Of a DNA stretch of 64,000 bases, positions 40,960-54,481 are shown piece by piece. This stretch comes from Yersinia bercovieri ATCC 43970. GTDB lineage: Bacteria; Pseudomonadota; Gammaproteobacteria; Enterobacterales; Enterobacteriaceae. Where the stretch lies: positions 1,674,001 through 1,738,000 of the forward strand of contig NZ_CP054044.1 in assembly GCF_013282745.1 (NCBI RefSeq), read 5' to 3'. The notes under the pieces were generated by a model. That model was not told the DNA's origin. It saw only the letters and a program-made list of their open reading frames with translations, and did no database searches. The stretch's first letter is position 1. Each line of letters begins with the position of its first letter. A program made the position numbers and the translations under genes.

Positions 40960-42291
40960 ATGGAAACGCTGGCTTCTTTATATAACGAACATTTATCCAC
41001 CCTACAACAGCGCACCCGTGATGTGCTGGAGCGTCATCAGCTAGATGCTTTACTGATTCATTCTGGTGAATTGCAACGAATTTTCCTCGATGATCGTGAC
41101 TATCCTTTTAAAGCCAATGCACAGTTCAAAGCTTGGGTGCCTGTTACTCAAGTACCAAACTGTTGGTTATGGGTCGATGGGGTAAATACACCGAAGTTAT
41201 GGTTTTACTCGCCAGTAGATTATTGGCACTGTGTCGAGCCATTGCCGGACAGCTTCTGGACGAAGGCCATTGATATCCAGCCGTTAACCAATGCGGATGA
41301 CATCGCGCAGCAATTACCTGTGCAGCGTGAACGCGTGGCCTACATTGGCTATGCCCAACAACGCGCTCAGGCATTGGGATTCAGTGCCGAAAATATCAAT
41401 CCACAACCCGTACTGGATTACCTTCATTTCTACCGTTCGTATAAAACGGATTATGAACTGGCGTGTATGCGTGAAGCGCAAAAGACCGCAGTTGTTGGAC
41501 ATCGTGCAGCCCATGAAGCCTTCCAGTCGGGTATGAGTGAGTTTGATATCAACCTGGCGTATCTGATGGCGACGGGTCATCGTGATACTGATGTACCTTA
41601 CGATAATATCGTTGCGCTGAATGAACACTCGGCAGTACTTCACTACACCACGTTACAACATCAGCCTCCGGCAGAAATGCGTAGCTTCCTCATGGATGCG
41701 GGTGCTGAATATAACGGTTATGCTGCCGACCTGACCCGCACTTATGCCGCAGACAGTGACAGCGATTTTGCAGCATTAATCAAAGACCTGAATACCGAAC
41801 AGCTCGAGCTGATCAAAACCATTAAAAGTGGTGAACGCTACACCGACTATCATGTTCAAATGCATCAGCGCATTGCCAAGCTGTTGCGCACTCATAATCT
41901 AGTCACGGGTATTAGCGAAGAGGCGATGGTCGAACAAGGCATTACCTGCCCATTCCTGCCACACGGCTTGGGGCATCCTCTTGGATTGCAAGTGCATGAT
42001 ACTGCTGGATTTATGCAGGATGATAAAGGCACCCACCTCAGTGCGCCATCCAAGTATCCTTACCTGCGTTGTACCCGTATTCTGCAACCCCGCATGGTAC
42101 TGACCATCGAACCTGGTCTGTACTTTATCGAGTCACTGTTGGCACCGTGGCGTACCGGGGAGTTCAGTAAGCATTTCAATTGGGAACGTATTGATGCGCT
42201 GAAGCCTTATGGTGGTATACGTATAGAAGACAATATTGTTATTCACGATAAGCGGGTTGAGAATATGACGCGTGATCTGAAATTAGCCTGA
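40960..42291 (+). CDS. pepQ: PepQ, Xaa-Pro dipeptidase
   Basis: Manganese-dependent prolidase of the M24B family, 443 residues as in E. coli, also able to hydrolyse organophosphates in relatives. Metal ligands are visible in [23 protein letters not shown] context (aspartates), [22 protein letters not shown] and GGIRIEDN. Start at ATG 40960 (AAGGG eight bases upstream); a GTG immediately before is in frame. Its stop overlaps the yigZ start (TGATG). Heads pepQ-yigZ-trkH-hemG. Confidence 0.95.
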   Translation: METLASLYNEHLSTLQQRTRDVLERHQLDALLIHSGELQRIFLDDRDYPFKANAQFKAWVPVTQVPNCWLWVDGVNTPKLWFYSPVDYWHCVEPLPDSFWTKAIDIQPLTNADDIAQQLPVQRERVAYIGYAQQRAQALGFSAENINPQPVLDYLHFYRSYKTDYELACMREAQKTAVVGHRAAHEAFQSGMSEFDINLAYLMATGHRDTDVPYDNIVALNEHSAVLHYTTLQHQPPAEMRSFLMDAGAEYNGYAADLTRTYAADSDSDFAALIKDLNTEQLELIKTIKSGERYTDYHVQMHQRIAKLLRTHNLVTGISEEAMVEQGITCPFLPHGLGHPLGLQVHDTAGFMQDDKGTHLSAPSKYPYLRCTRILQPRMVLTIEPGLYFIESLLAPWRTGEFSKHFNWERIDALKPYGGIRIEDNIVIHDKRVENMTRDLKLA

Positions 42292-42905
42292 TGCAACCTT
42301 ATCTGATACCTGCCGCGTCGGTATCAATCAGCGAAGAGATCAAAAAAAGTCGTTTTATCACCTTACTGGCGCATACCTGTGGGGTGAATGAAGCGAAAGA
42401 TTTCATTCAGCAGGTTAAACAGCAGCACCCAACCGCCCGGCATCATTGCTGGGCTTTTGTTGCGGGCACGCCGACGGATTCACAGCAATTAGGTTTTTCC
42501 GATGATGGTGAGCCATCGGGTACTGCGGGTAAACCTATTCTAGCCCAGTTGATGGGCAGTGATATTGGCGAGATAACCGCGGTGGTTGTCCGCTATTATG
42601 GCGGCATCAAACTGGGAACTGGCGGGTTGGTAAGGGCTTACGGCAGCGGCGTACAACAGGCGTTAAAACAGATTGAAGTAAAATATAAAGTCCCACAGGT
42701 AGAATATACTTTACAGTGTGACTACGCGCAGCTTGCCATGGTTGAAACGCTATTACAGCAGGTTGAAGGCCAGACTTTACGGAGTGAATACGCGGAACTC
42801 GTAACACTTCATCTCTCTTTGCCAGCAACTCAAGCCAGTCAGGTCGGGGATAAATTGCGTGATCTCAGTCGTGGTACGTTGCAATTGACGCCCATTTCGC
42901 AATAA
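42291..42905 (+). CDS. yigZ: YigZ, IMPACT family protein
   Basis: 204 residues as in E. coli. N-terminal IMPACT/UPF0029 domain with KKSRFITLLAHTCG, RHHCWAF, FSDDGEPSGTAGKPIL and VVRYYGGIKLGTGGLVRAY, followed by a DUF1949 ferredoxin-like domain. The eukaryotic relative regulates Gcn2; the bacterial role is not established. One-base overlap with pepQ implies coupling; trkH starts 36 bases on. Confidence 0.93.
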   Translation: MQPYLIPAASVSISEEIKKSRFITLLAHTCGVNEAKDFIQQVKQQHPTARHHCWAFVAGTPTDSQQLGFSDDGEPSGTAGKPILAQLMGSDIGEITAVVVRYYGGIKLGTGGLVRAYGSGVQQALKQIEVKYKVPQVEYTLQCDYAQLAMVETLLQQVEGQTLRSEYAELVTLHLSLPATQASQVGDKLRDLSRGTLQLTPISQ

Positions 42906-42941
42906 TCCCCATCCAAGTGAATTGCTAAGGAACGTGCCGGA

Positions 42942-44393
42942 ATGCATTTTCGTGCCATAACCCGTATTGTTGGTCTGCTGGTCATCTTATTCTCCGGAAC
43001 TATGTTTATCCCCGGACTAGTAGCCTTGATCTATCGTGATGGTGCTGGCCGAGCCTTCAGCGAAACCTTTTTTGTTGCCCTATCGATAGGTCTTTTGCTC
43101 TGGTTACCTAACCGAAAACAGAAACATGAGCTCAAGCCCCGTGAGGGCTTTCTTATCGTGGTACTTTTCTGGACGGTGCTGGGCAGCGTGGGGGCATTAC
43201 CTTTCCTATTCTCGGAACGGCCAAATCTTTCACTCACCGATGCATTTTTTGAATCATTCTCTGGGCTAACGACCACCGGTGCGACCACCTTGGTGGGATT
43301 GGATTCACTGCCCAAAGCCATTCTATTCTATCGGCAAATGCTGCAATGGCTCGGTGGTATGGGGATCATTGTGTTGGCGGTGGCTATCCTGCCTATTTTG
43401 GGGGTGGGGGGAATGCAGCTCTACCGTGCAGAAATGCCCGGTCCGCTGAAAGATAATAAAATGCGGCCCCGAATCGCTGAAACAGCTAAAACACTCTGGC
43501 TCATCTATGTATTACTGACCATTGCCTGTGCGCTTTCTCTATGGGGTGCGGGGATGTCAGTGTTTGATGCCATCTCTCACAGCTTCTCTACTATAGCCAT
43601 TGGTGGCTTCTCAACCCATGATGCCAGTATCGGCTATTTCAACAGCCCCACCATTAACACCATCATTGGCATTTTCTTGCTGATTTCTGGTTGTAACTTT
43701 GGTCTGCACTTTGCGGTTCTGAGTGGCCGCAGCTTGAAGGTTTATTGGCGCGATCCCGAATTCCGTATGTTTATCTTTGTACAATTGACTCTGGTTATCG
43801 TTTGTACCTTGGTACTCTGGCAACATAATGTGTACAAGTCGGGGATGGAAACCTTAAATCAGGCATTCTTCCAGGTGGTCTCCATGGCGACAACGGCGGG
43901 CTTCACGACCGACAGTATTTCTAAGTGGCCGCTGTTCCTCCCAATACTCTTATTATGTTCTGCTTTTATCGGTGGATGTGCAGGGTCGACTGGTGGCGGT
44001 TTGAAAGTTATCCGCATCCTGTTGCTCTACCTGCAAGGTTCGCGTGAACTAAAAAGGCTGGTTCACCCGAATGCGGTTTATACCATCAAACTGGGGCGGC
44101 GGGCATTGCCGGAACGGATACTGGAAGCGGTTTGGGGCTTCTTCTCAGCTTATGCACTGGTTTTCATCATCAGTATGTTAGCGATCATCGCCACTGGTGT
44201 TGATGAGTTTTCAGCCTTCGCCGCCGTCACTGCAACGCTAAATAACCTCGGGCCAGGCTTGGGAGTGGTCGCTGATAACTTCACCTCTATGAACCCGGCA
44301 GCTAAATGGATATTAGTGATAACTATGCTGTTTGGCCGATTGGAAGTCTTCACCTTGCTGGTTCTTTTCACCCCAACATTCTGGCGAGAGTAA
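42942..44393 (+). CDS. trkH: TrkH, potassium uptake channel subunit
   Basis: 483-residue inner-membrane protein made of four M1-P-M2 repeats, as in E. coli TrkH. Filter-like loops include SGLTTTGATTL, IAIGGFSTHD, MATTAGFTTD and ATLNNLGPGL. Works with cytoplasmic NAD-binding TrkA. The characteristic GCAGSTGGGLKVIRI segment forms the intramembrane loop. hemG follows after 21 bases, as in E. coli. Confidence 0.96.
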   Translation: MHFRAITRIVGLLVILFSGTMFIPGLVALIYRDGAGRAFSETFFVALSIGLLLWLPNRKQKHELKPREGFLIVVLFWTVLGSVGALPFLFSERPNLSLTDAFFESFSGLTTTGATTLVGLDSLPKAILFYRQMLQWLGGMGIIVLAVAILPILGVGGMQLYRAEMPGPLKDNKMRPRIAETAKTLWLIYVLLTIACALSLWGAGMSVFDAISHSFSTIAIGGFSTHDASIGYFNSPTINTIIGIFLLISGCNFGLHFAVLSGRSLKVYWRDPEFRMFIFVQLTLVIVCTLVLWQHNVYKSGMETLNQAFFQVVSMATTAGFTTDSISKWPLFLPILLLCSAFIGGCAGSTGGGLKVIRILLLYLQGSRELKRLVHPNAVYTIKLGRRALPERILEAVWGFFSAYALVFIISMLAIIATGVDEFSAFAAVTATLNNLGPGLGVVADNFTSMNPAAKWILVITMLFGRLEVFTLLVLFTPTFWRE

Positions 44394-44414
44394 TTTTGCA
44401 TAAGGAATATTGCT

Positions 44415-44948
44415 ATGAACATACTGATACTCTTCTCTAGCCGAGATGGCCAAACACATGCAATCGCTTCTTATATAGCTAAGCAATTATCGGCAACGGC
44501 GACCTGTGAAATACAAGACCTATCTCAGGTTGGACAAATCGACTTAAACCAATATCAACAAGTCATGATTGGCGCATCTGTGCGTTATGGGCATTTCAGT
44601 CCGGTATTGAGTAAATTCGTTAGCAAACACGTCGAACAGTTAAATCAAATGCCGAGTGCCTTCTTTGCGGTAAATCTGACTGCACGTAAGCCAGAAAAGC
44701 GTTCTCCACAAACGAATGCTTACGTGCGTAAGTTCTTACTGAGTACACCTTGGCAGCCCACGCTATGTACAGTATTTGCGGGTGCTCTGCGTTATCCCCG
44801 TTATCGCTGGATAGATCGGGTGATGATTCAACTGATTATGCGAATGACAGGCGGAGAAACCGATACGAGTAAAGAAGTTGAATATACCGATTGGCAACAA
44901 GTAAGCAGTTTTACTCAGGATTTCTCGGCACTACAGTACGAAAAATAG
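44415..44948 (+). CDS. hemG: HemG, menaquinone-dependent protoporphyrinogen oxidase
   Basis: 177-residue flavodoxin-like FMN enzyme that oxidises protoporphyrinogen IX at the membrane with quinones. FMN phosphate loop is LFSSRDGQTHAIA; the long insertion typical of HemG (ARKPEKRSPQTNAYVRKFL) is present. It is the last gene before the rRNA operon, as hemG is before rrnA in E. coli. Confidence 0.95.
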   Translation: MNILILFSSRDGQTHAIASYIAKQLSATATCEIQDLSQVGQIDLNQYQQVMIGASVRYGHFSPVLSKFVSKHVEQLNQMPSAFFAVNLTARKPEKRSPQTNAYVRKFLLSTPWQPTLCTVFAGALRYPRYRWIDRVMIQLIMRMTGGETDTSKEVEYTDWQQVSSFTQDFSALQYEK

Positions 44949-45017
44949 CAATACCGCTGGTTATCACAGCAAATCGTTGAAATAAAACACGGTTGAAAAG
45001 TTTTTTCAAATTAGGGG

Positions 45018-45045
45018 TTGCAGCCTGTCAGGAACTCCCTATAAT
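45018..45045 (+). promoter_or_regulatory. rrn promoter P1
   Basis: TTGCAG and TATAAT are spaced by 16 bases, with an AT-rich UP-like stretch upstream (TTTTTTCAAATTAG) and a GC-rich discriminator (GCGCC) downstream, the usual form of growth-rate-regulated rRNA promoters. Confidence 0.88.
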
Positions 45046-45137
45046 GCGCCTCCACTGACCGGGAACAACGAAACAAACTTCGCCGGGTCAGGAAGAGAAA
45101 AGAACGCGTTTGAGTTCGAAAGAAATCAAATAACACC

Positions 45138-45165
45138 TTGACTCTTCAGCGGGAAAGCGTATTAT
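45138..45165 (+). promoter_or_regulatory. rrn promoter P2
   Basis: TTGACT and TATTAT with a 16-base spacer, followed by CTGCCTCCCGC, 120 bases downstream of P1 as in other enterobacterial rRNA operons. Confidence 0.85.
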
Positions 45166-45215
45166 CTGCCTCCCGCGTTACCGTAAGATTCGCTGAAAGG
45201 CCAACGGGTAACGAA

Positions 45216-45228
45216 CGCTCTTTAACAA
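45216..45228 (+). promoter_or_regulatory. rrn leader boxA antitermination site
   Basis: CGCTCTTTAACAA matches boxA (TGCTCTTTAACAA) with one change and lies between P2 and 16S. It recruits Nus factors and SuhB to prevent early termination. Confidence 0.85.
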
Positions 45229-45415
45229 TTTATCAGACAATCTGTGTGGGCACTCGCAAGACGATATCGAAGCCTGTTTCGGCAGGCAGAAGCAATATCA
45301 AAGTCTTGAAGAGTGACCAAAGCAGTACACATTTGAACTTCGGTTCGAATGCATATTTGCAGAAAGTAATCTTTGAGCATCGCTGCTTTCATTAGCAGCA
45401 AATCAAACAAATCTT

Positions 45416-46958
<1,543 letters not shown>

Positions 46959-47107
46959 CCTCACGATACGCATTGCGCAGTGTCCACACAGATTGTCTGA
47001 TGAATGTAATGAGCAAGGTAACCTGCTGTAGATGGGTGAGACGCGCACCGCAAAATCGAGTGTTGACTGCATCAGTCGCTCGGATTTGCAGGCAAATTCT
47101 CGCCTCT

Positions 47108-47151
47108 ACACGAAATTCTCGAAGCAGTGCTTCGAGAGTCAAATTTCGTGT
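47108..47151 (+). other. Precursor hairpin directly before tRNA-Glu
   Basis: ACACGAAATT (47108-47117) pairs with AATTTCGTGT (47142-47151), and an inner CTCGAAGCA / TGCTTCGAG forms a second nine-base stem around one G. The outer arm includes the first two bases of tRNA-Glu, so this stem and the mature acceptor stem exclude each other at that point. Confidence 0.75.
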
Positions 47152-47225
47152 CCCCATCGTCTAGAGGCCTAGGACACTGCCCTTTCACGGCTGTAACAGG
47201 GGTTCGAATCCCCTTGGGGACGCCA
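47150..47225 (+). tRNA. tRNA-Glu (anticodon TTC) in the 16S-23S spacer
   Basis: 76 bases, cloverleaf intact: acceptor arm GTCCCCA pairing with TGGGGAC, anticodon TTC at 47184-47186 within CTTTCAC, T arm with GGTTCGAATCC and encoded CCA end. It differs from E. coli tRNA-Glu at a few paired positions. It is the only tRNA in this spacer, so the operon is of the tRNA-Glu class, not the Ile-Ala class. Confidence 0.98.
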
Positions 47226-47316
47226 ATCCGATAATGTGTGAAAGACATTATCAACCGGTTCTTTATGAACTAAAAAATAACTTAAAGATGACTTTAACGA
47301 GTCGTGTTTAAGATAT

Positions 47317-47329
47317 TGCTCTTTAACAA
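47317..47329 (+). promoter_or_regulatory. Spacer boxA antitermination site
   Basis: TGCTCTTTAACAA is an exact boxA between tRNA-Glu and 23S, followed by the usual CTGGAACAAGCTG stretch. Confidence 0.85.
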
Positions 47330-47467
47330 TCTGGAACAAGCTGAAAATTGAAACAATACAGCTGAAACTTATCTCTCCGTAGATGTACTGAGATAAGGAG
47401 TAGCCTGTATTAGAGTCTCTCAAATAATCGCAACGCAAGGGTCTGCAAAGACACCTTCGGGTTGTGA

Positions 47468-50374
<2,907 letters not shown>

Positions 50375-50490
50375 ACAACACCAAAGGTGTTTTGGTGGTT
50401 TGAGAGAGAGAGATTTTCAGCGAAGTTCCGAGATTGGACTGACTGGCTGCACGATATATTATTGTGAAGCGGGTGAGTTAAAACAGAATT

Positions 50491-50610
50491 TGCCTGGCGG
50501 CCATAGCGCGGTGGTCCCACCTGATCCCATGCCGAACTCAGAAGTGAAACGCCGTAGCGCCGATGGTAGTGTGGGGTCTCCCCATGCGAGAGTAGGACAC
50601 TGCCAGGCAT
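50491..50610 (+). rRNA. 5S ribosomal RNA
   Basis: 120 bases, TGCCTGGCGGCCATAGCGCG to TGCCAGGCAT, with complementary ends and near identity to E. coli 5S. It follows 23S after 116 bases and is the last RNA of the operon; no distal tRNA is seen. Confidence 0.98.
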
Positions 50611-50622
50611 CAAATCAAGCCG

Positions 50623-50651
50623 AAACCCCATGCCAAAAGCGTGGGGTTTTT
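50623..50651 (+). terminator. Terminator of the rRNA operon
   Basis: ACCCCATGC pairs with GCGTGGGGT (one T-G pair) around CAAAA, followed by TTTTT, 13 bases behind 5S. Confidence 0.92.
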
Positions 50652-50678
50652 GCTATGTGTAAAAAGACAAAAACCTGC

Positions 50679-50821
50679 CAGACTGCTGACAAACCTCGAT
50701 GACTCGATCGATAACAGTGGGGATGGGCAGAAGAGTAAAGTGTCCGCGCCATCAGGGATGATTTTACGGCGTCTTTACGATCTGACCGTTCTCTCCGCTC
50801 AGGCGACTTTGTCAATAACCT
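50679..50821 (+). repeat. Palindromic miniature repeat, copy 2 (about 143 bp)
   Basis: Starts CAGACTGCTGACAAACC and ends CTTTGTCAATAACCT, with internal GGCAGAAGAGTAAAG, GTCCGCGCCATCAGGGATG, TTTACGGCGTCTTTACGATC and CGTTCTCTCCGC. Shares order and sequence with copy 3. CCTGC (or CCTGCCA if the element starts two bases later) is repeated at both ends (50674 and 50822), a probable target-site duplication. It lies between two terminators behind 5S. Confidence 0.8.
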
Positions 50822-50824
50822 CCT

Positions 50825-50847
50825 GCCACTGATGAGTGGCTTTTTTT
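50825..50847 (+). terminator. Second terminator behind the rRNA operon
   Basis: GCCACT pairs with AGTGGC around GATG and is followed by seven T. It directly follows the palindromic repeat and may once have formed a tandem with the first rRNA terminator. The following ~235 bases up to 51083 contain no gene that I can support. Confidence 0.85.
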
Positions 50848-51083
50848 GCTTATGGTTTTTAACTGAGTGCGACTTGAGCAAATTGCGAATGCAGTTTGAA
50901 CAGCGCCTGTGCTGCCCCCGAAGGGGTGAGGCTCATCCTAAAGTTGAGACTAATATTATCTACCCCGAATTAATCTTTTTTAGTTTTCTCCCATTTCTAT
51001 CGTTCCCGCCACAGAAAATAGCCTTTATTTCTTTAAAATCATTCAATCTTAAATTGGAACGATGTTTTGATTGTGAGGTTTGA

Positions 51084-52244
51084 ATGAATGCAGGTCTCTT
51101 CGTACGCACTCTCGCACTATCTGCGATGCTTGCTGTTACAGCTGTGCAGGCAAGTTCAGTGACACATCAAAAAGAAGCCATTACCGAAAATAATCTTCCT
51201 GTCTTCTACCCGCAGTTAAAAAAACAGATGACATACCAAAGCTCATGGCTTGCTGGGAAATATACAGATTTCGCGCTATGGAAAAGTGATACGCGAAAAA
51301 TCTTCCGGCAAGCATTGCTTACCCCTGACTCAACAATTGCGTTCGCCGCAGAGAGGATAGATCAGCAAGATCGTGGGAGTTATGTCGCTGAAAAAATAGT
51401 ATTTAATATCACTGACGAAAGTCGTGTGCAGGGATTGCTATTAACCCCTAAACGGCAAGGCCCTCATCCGGCGATTGTTCTTTTGCATGATCACGGCTCT
51501 AAGTTTGATATTGGTAAAGAGAAAATGATCCGCCCTTGGGGGGATAGCGCACAACTGGCCTCGGCGCAGGCGTGGTCAGATAAATTCTTTAGCGGCAAGT
51601 TTATCGGCGATGAGTTGGCAAAACGTGGCTATGTGGTGCTCTCTATTGATGCTATTGGCTGGGGTGATAGAGGCCCTATGAGCTATGAGCAGCAGCAGGC
51701 TTTAGCCAGCAATTTCTTTAATCTCGGCCGCTCATTAGCTGGCAATATGGCTTATGAAGATATGCGGACTGTTGATTTTCTGGCGACACTCCCGTCAGTT
51801 GATCGCCAACGTATTGGGGCGCTCGGTTTTTCTATGGGAGCATACCGTGCATGGCAACTGGCGGCACTGTCAGATAAGGTGGCCGCAACCGCAGCTGTAT
51901 CCTGGTTTGGCAACTATCAAGGTCTGATGACGCCGAGCAACAATGTGCTGCGCGGGCAGTCAGCTTTCTACATGCTTCATCCCGGTATCGCCAATAAGTT
52001 GGATTTCCCTGATATTGCCAGTTTAGCTGCGCCAAAGCCGATGCTACTTTTTAATGGTGGCAAAGATAAATTATTCCCGTCAGCGGCAGTCGAGCAGGCC
52101 TACAGCAAAGTGCATGCCATCTGGCGTTCGCAAAATGCGGAGTCGCGGCTGGTCACTCGCAGTTGGCCGGATCTCGGACATGTATTTTATCAAGAGCAGC
52201 AAGACGTGGTTTTTCCGTGGTTAGATCGTTGGTTAAAACCATAA
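51084..52244 (+). CDS. Secreted alpha/beta hydrolase of the dienelactone hydrolase type
   Basis: 386 residues with a signal peptide (TLALSAMLAVTAVQASS), so periplasmic or exported. The fold is an alpha/beta hydrolase with nucleophile elbow GFSMGA (Ser250 by codon count), aspartate in NGGKDKLF (Asp328) and histidine in DLGHVFY (His366), a complete triad. The large DHGSKFDIGKEKMIRPW insertion recalls the acetyl-xylan-esterase-like Abhydrolase_7 group; the substrate is unknown. GAGG lies five bases before the ATG. It is an isolated gene between the rRNA operon and the convergent acetate operon and has no counterpart at this place in E. coli. Confidence 0.75.
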   Translation: MNAGLFVRTLALSAMLAVTAVQASSVTHQKEAITENNLPVFYPQLKKQMTYQSSWLAGKYTDFALWKSDTRKIFRQALLTPDSTIAFAAERIDQQDRGSYVAEKIVFNITDESRVQGLLLTPKRQGPHPAIVLLHDHGSKFDIGKEKMIRPWGDSAQLASAQAWSDKFFSGKFIGDELAKRGYVVLSIDAIGWGDRGPMSYEQQQALASNFFNLGRSLAGNMAYEDMRTVDFLATLPSVDRQRIGALGFSMGAYRAWQLAALSDKVAATAAVSWFGNYQGLMTPSNNVLRGQSAFYMLHPGIANKLDFPDIASLAAPKPMLLFNGGKDKLFPSAAVEQAYSKVHAIWRSQNAESRLVTRSWPDLGHVFYQEQQDVVFPWLDRWLKP

Positions 52245-52248
52245 AAAA

Positions 52249-52263
52249 AGGCCCCGAGGGGCC
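52249..52263 (-). terminator. Terminator stem / left copy of the 15 bp duplication
   Basis: AGGCCCCGAGGGGCC forms a GGCCCC/GGGGCC hairpin around GA. On the minus strand it is followed by seven T, so this copy keeps a full terminator for the actP side. An identical 15-mer lies at 52430-52444 on the other side of the palindromic repeat. Confidence 0.8.
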
Positions 52264-52429
52264 CAGAGTGCTGACAAACCCCCGATGACGCGATCTGGAA
52301 CGGAGAGGGCGGGTAGAAGAGTAAAGCGTCCGCGCCAGGGATGGAGCGGCTCGAGCCTCCAGGGAAGGATTTACGGCGTCTTTACGATCTAGCTGTTCTC
52401 TCCACAACCGGCACTTTGTCAATAACCTT
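52264..52429 (+). repeat. Palindromic miniature repeat, copy 3 (166 bp, fullest copy)
   Basis: CAGAGTGCTGACAAACC ... CTTTGTCAATAACCTT, an imperfect palindrome centred near CTCGAG. Matching blocks in the two arms are TGACAAA, GGAGAG, GTAAAG and the central GGCTCGAGCC. Perfect 15-base direct repeats (52249-52263 and 52430-52444) flank it. No open frame. Size and shape resemble the ~167 bp YPAL insertions reported from yersiniae; identity is from memory and not verified. Confidence 0.85.
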
Positions 52430-52444
52430 AGGCCCCGAGGGGCC
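52430..52444 (-). terminator. Right copy of the 15 bp duplication (terminator stem without T run)
   Basis: Identical AGGCCCCGAGGGGCC 19 bases behind the actP stop. On the minus strand it is followed by TAAGGTTATTG, which belongs to the inserted repeat, so this copy has a stem without a proper T tail. Confidence 0.75.
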
Positions 52445-52463
52445 TTGTCGCGATAAAACTTTA

Positions 52464-54119
52464 TCAGTGAGAGCTACTTTGTGATGCGCCCAAGCCCGTT
52501 TGTGAGCGGACAAACTGAGCTTTGAAGCGCAGGCGCTCTTGCTGACCTGCTTCTGAAGTATCGGTGATGGAGAAGAACCAGATGCCGACGAACGCCACTA
52601 TCATTGAGAACAGTGCAGGGTATTCATACGGATAGATTGGTTTTGCATGTCCCAGAATCGTTACCCAGATGGTGGGGCCTAAAATCATCAGAATAACCGC
52701 CGTCAATAACCCCAACCAGCCGCCAATCATCGCACCACGGGTGGTCAGTTTTTCCCAATACATCGAGATGAAGATAATGGGGAAGTTACAGCTGGCTGCA
52801 ATGGAGAATGCCAAACCTACCATGAAGGCAATGTTCTGTTTTTCAAACAGAATCCCCAAACCAATAGCCACGAATCCTAACACCACGACCGTAATTTTTG
52901 AGACTTTCAGCTCATCGCGCTCATTCGCTTTACCATTCTTAATCACACTAGCGTAAAGGTCATGGGAGACCGCCGATGCACCCGCTAATGTCAGGCCGGC
53001 GACGACGGCGAGAATGGTTGCAAAGGCAACCGCTGAGATAAATCCTAAGAAGAAGCTACCACCAACGGCATCAGCCAGATGGACTGCCGCCATATTGTTA
53101 CCACCCAGCAGTGCGCCTGCTGCATCTTTAAATGCGGGATTCGGGCCAACTAATAGAATCGCGCCAAACCCAATAATGAAGGTCAAGATGTAGAAGTAGC
53201 CGATAAAACCAGTGGCGTAGAACACACTTTTACGTGCCTCTTTCGCATCACTTACCGTAAAGAAGCGCATCAGAATGTGGGGTAAACCCGCAGTACCAAA
53301 CATCAATGCCAGACCAAGAGATAGTGCTGATATGGGGTCAGAGACCAACCCGCCTGGGCTCATGATTGCCAGGCCTTTAGGGTGAACTTTGACAGCCTCG
53401 CTAAATAGTGTATTGAAGTTAAAATTAACGGATTTCATGACCATTAGGGCCATAAATGATGCACCGGCCAGCAACATGACCGCCTTAATAATCTGCACCC
53501 ATGTGGTTGCCAACATGCCACCAAACAGTACATACAGCACCATCAAGATACCGACCAGCACCACAGCGACGTAGTAGTTCAAGCCAAATAACAGCTGGAT
53601 CAATTTGCCTGCACCCACCATTTGGGCTATCAGATACAGGGCAACGACCACTAATGAACCACAGGCGGATAAAGTTCGAATGGGCTTTTGCTTCAATCGA
53701 TAGGAAGCCACATCGGCAAAGGTATAGCGCCCCAGATTACGCAGACGTTCCGCGATTAAAAACAGAATGATCGGCCAGCCGATTAAGAACCCGATGGAGT
53801 AAATTAAGCCATCGTAGCCGGAGGTATAAACCAGTGCAGAAATGCCGAGGAAGGATGCTGCCGACATAAAATCACCGGCGATCGCCAGGCCATTTTGGAA
53901 GCCGGTAATCCGCCCGCCTGCGGTGTAATAGTCCTGTCGGGAGCGGGTCCGTTTTGACGCCCAGTAGGTGATATACAGTGTTGCGCCGACAAACAGAAGG
54001 AACATCACGATCGCCTGGATGTTTAGCGGTTGGCGATGAACTTCGCCAGTTATTGCATCTGCCTGTGACAGCGCAGGCAGAGCCAGTAAGGAAAGTGCAG
54101 ACCAATGGCGGATCTTCAT
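52464..54119 (-). CDS. actP: ActP, acetate/cation symporter
   Basis: 551-residue member of the sodium:solute symporter family with about fourteen membrane segments (E. coli 549). The N-terminal signal-like segment ([11 protein letters not shown]) is cleaved in the E. coli protein. Typical SSS blocks are [40 protein letters not shown] and the [15 protein letters not shown] segment. It imports acetate and glycolate. It overlaps yjcH in ATGA and belongs to the acs-yjcH-actP operon. Confidence 0.96.
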   Translation of the reverse strand: MKIRHWSALSLLALPALSQADAITGEVHRQPLNIQAIVMFLLFVGATLYITYWASKRTRSRQDYYTAGGRITGFQNGLAIAGDFMSAASFLGISALVYTSGYDGLIYSIGFLIGWPIILFLIAERLRNLGRYTFADVASYRLKQKPIRTLSACGSLVVVALYLIAQMVGAGKLIQLLFGLNYYVAVVLVGILMVLYVLFGGMLATTWVQIIKAVMLLAGASFMALMVMKSVNFNFNTLFSEAVKVHPKGLAIMSPGGLVSDPISALSLGLALMFGTAGLPHILMRFFTVSDAKEARKSVFYATGFIGYFYILTFIIGFGAILLVGPNPAFKDAAGALLGGNNMAAVHLADAVGGSFFLGFISAVAFATILAVVAGLTLAGASAVSHDLYASVIKNGKANERDELKVSKITVVVLGFVAIGLGILFEKQNIAFMVGLAFSIAASCNFPIIFISMYWEKLTTRGAMIGGWLGLLTAVILMILGPTIWVTILGHAKPIYPYEYPALFSMIVAFVGIWFFSITDTSEAGQQERLRFKAQFVRSQTGLGASQSSSH

Positions 54120-54427
54120 TGCTTCACCTCGCGAAGAATTTCTGCCGTCAGACGGTCAAACTCGCCATTAGCACGAATTACGTAAATACCGGTAAGAACA
54201 AAAGAAATAACAATCAGCCCCACACCAACGGGAATACCGCGAGTAATGCTGGAACCGGCGTAGAGCGGGGTGCCGAGCCATTGTGGTTCGAAAGCAATAA
54301 GGAAAATGAAGCCGACATACAGCGCCAAAGTAATCAGCGACAGTAGCCAGGCAAAGCGACCACGCTTTTGCACCAACTCTTTGAAACGCGGGTTATTTTC
54401 AATCTCTTGATAAATGCTGTCATTCAT
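54116..54427 (-). CDS. yjcH: YjcH, DUF485 inner-membrane protein
   Basis: 103 residues with two membrane helices ([19 protein letters not shown] and [19 protein letters not shown]) and the conserved N-terminal [19 protein letters not shown]485 proteins accompany ActP-like carriers nearly everywhere, and a direct role in transport is likely but unproven. ATGA overlap with actP; 54 bases after acs. Confidence 0.93.
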   Translation of the reverse strand: MNDSIYQEIENNPRFKELVQKRGRFAWLLSLITLALYVGFIFLIAFEPQWLGTPLYAGSSITRGIPVGVGLIVISFVLTGIYVIRANGEFDRLTAEILREVKQ

Positions 54428-54460
54428 CAGAGTTTCTCCTTTGAGGCATTAATTAAGGTT

Positions 54461-54476
54461 GCCGCCCGCAGGCGGC
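54461..54476 (-). other. Intercistronic hairpin between acs and yjcH
   Basis: GCCGCC pairs with GGCGGC around CGCA, five bases behind the acs stop, with no T run. Probably an mRNA processing or stability element that favours acs message over yjcH-actP. Confidence 0.55.
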
Positions 54477-54481
54477 ACAAT

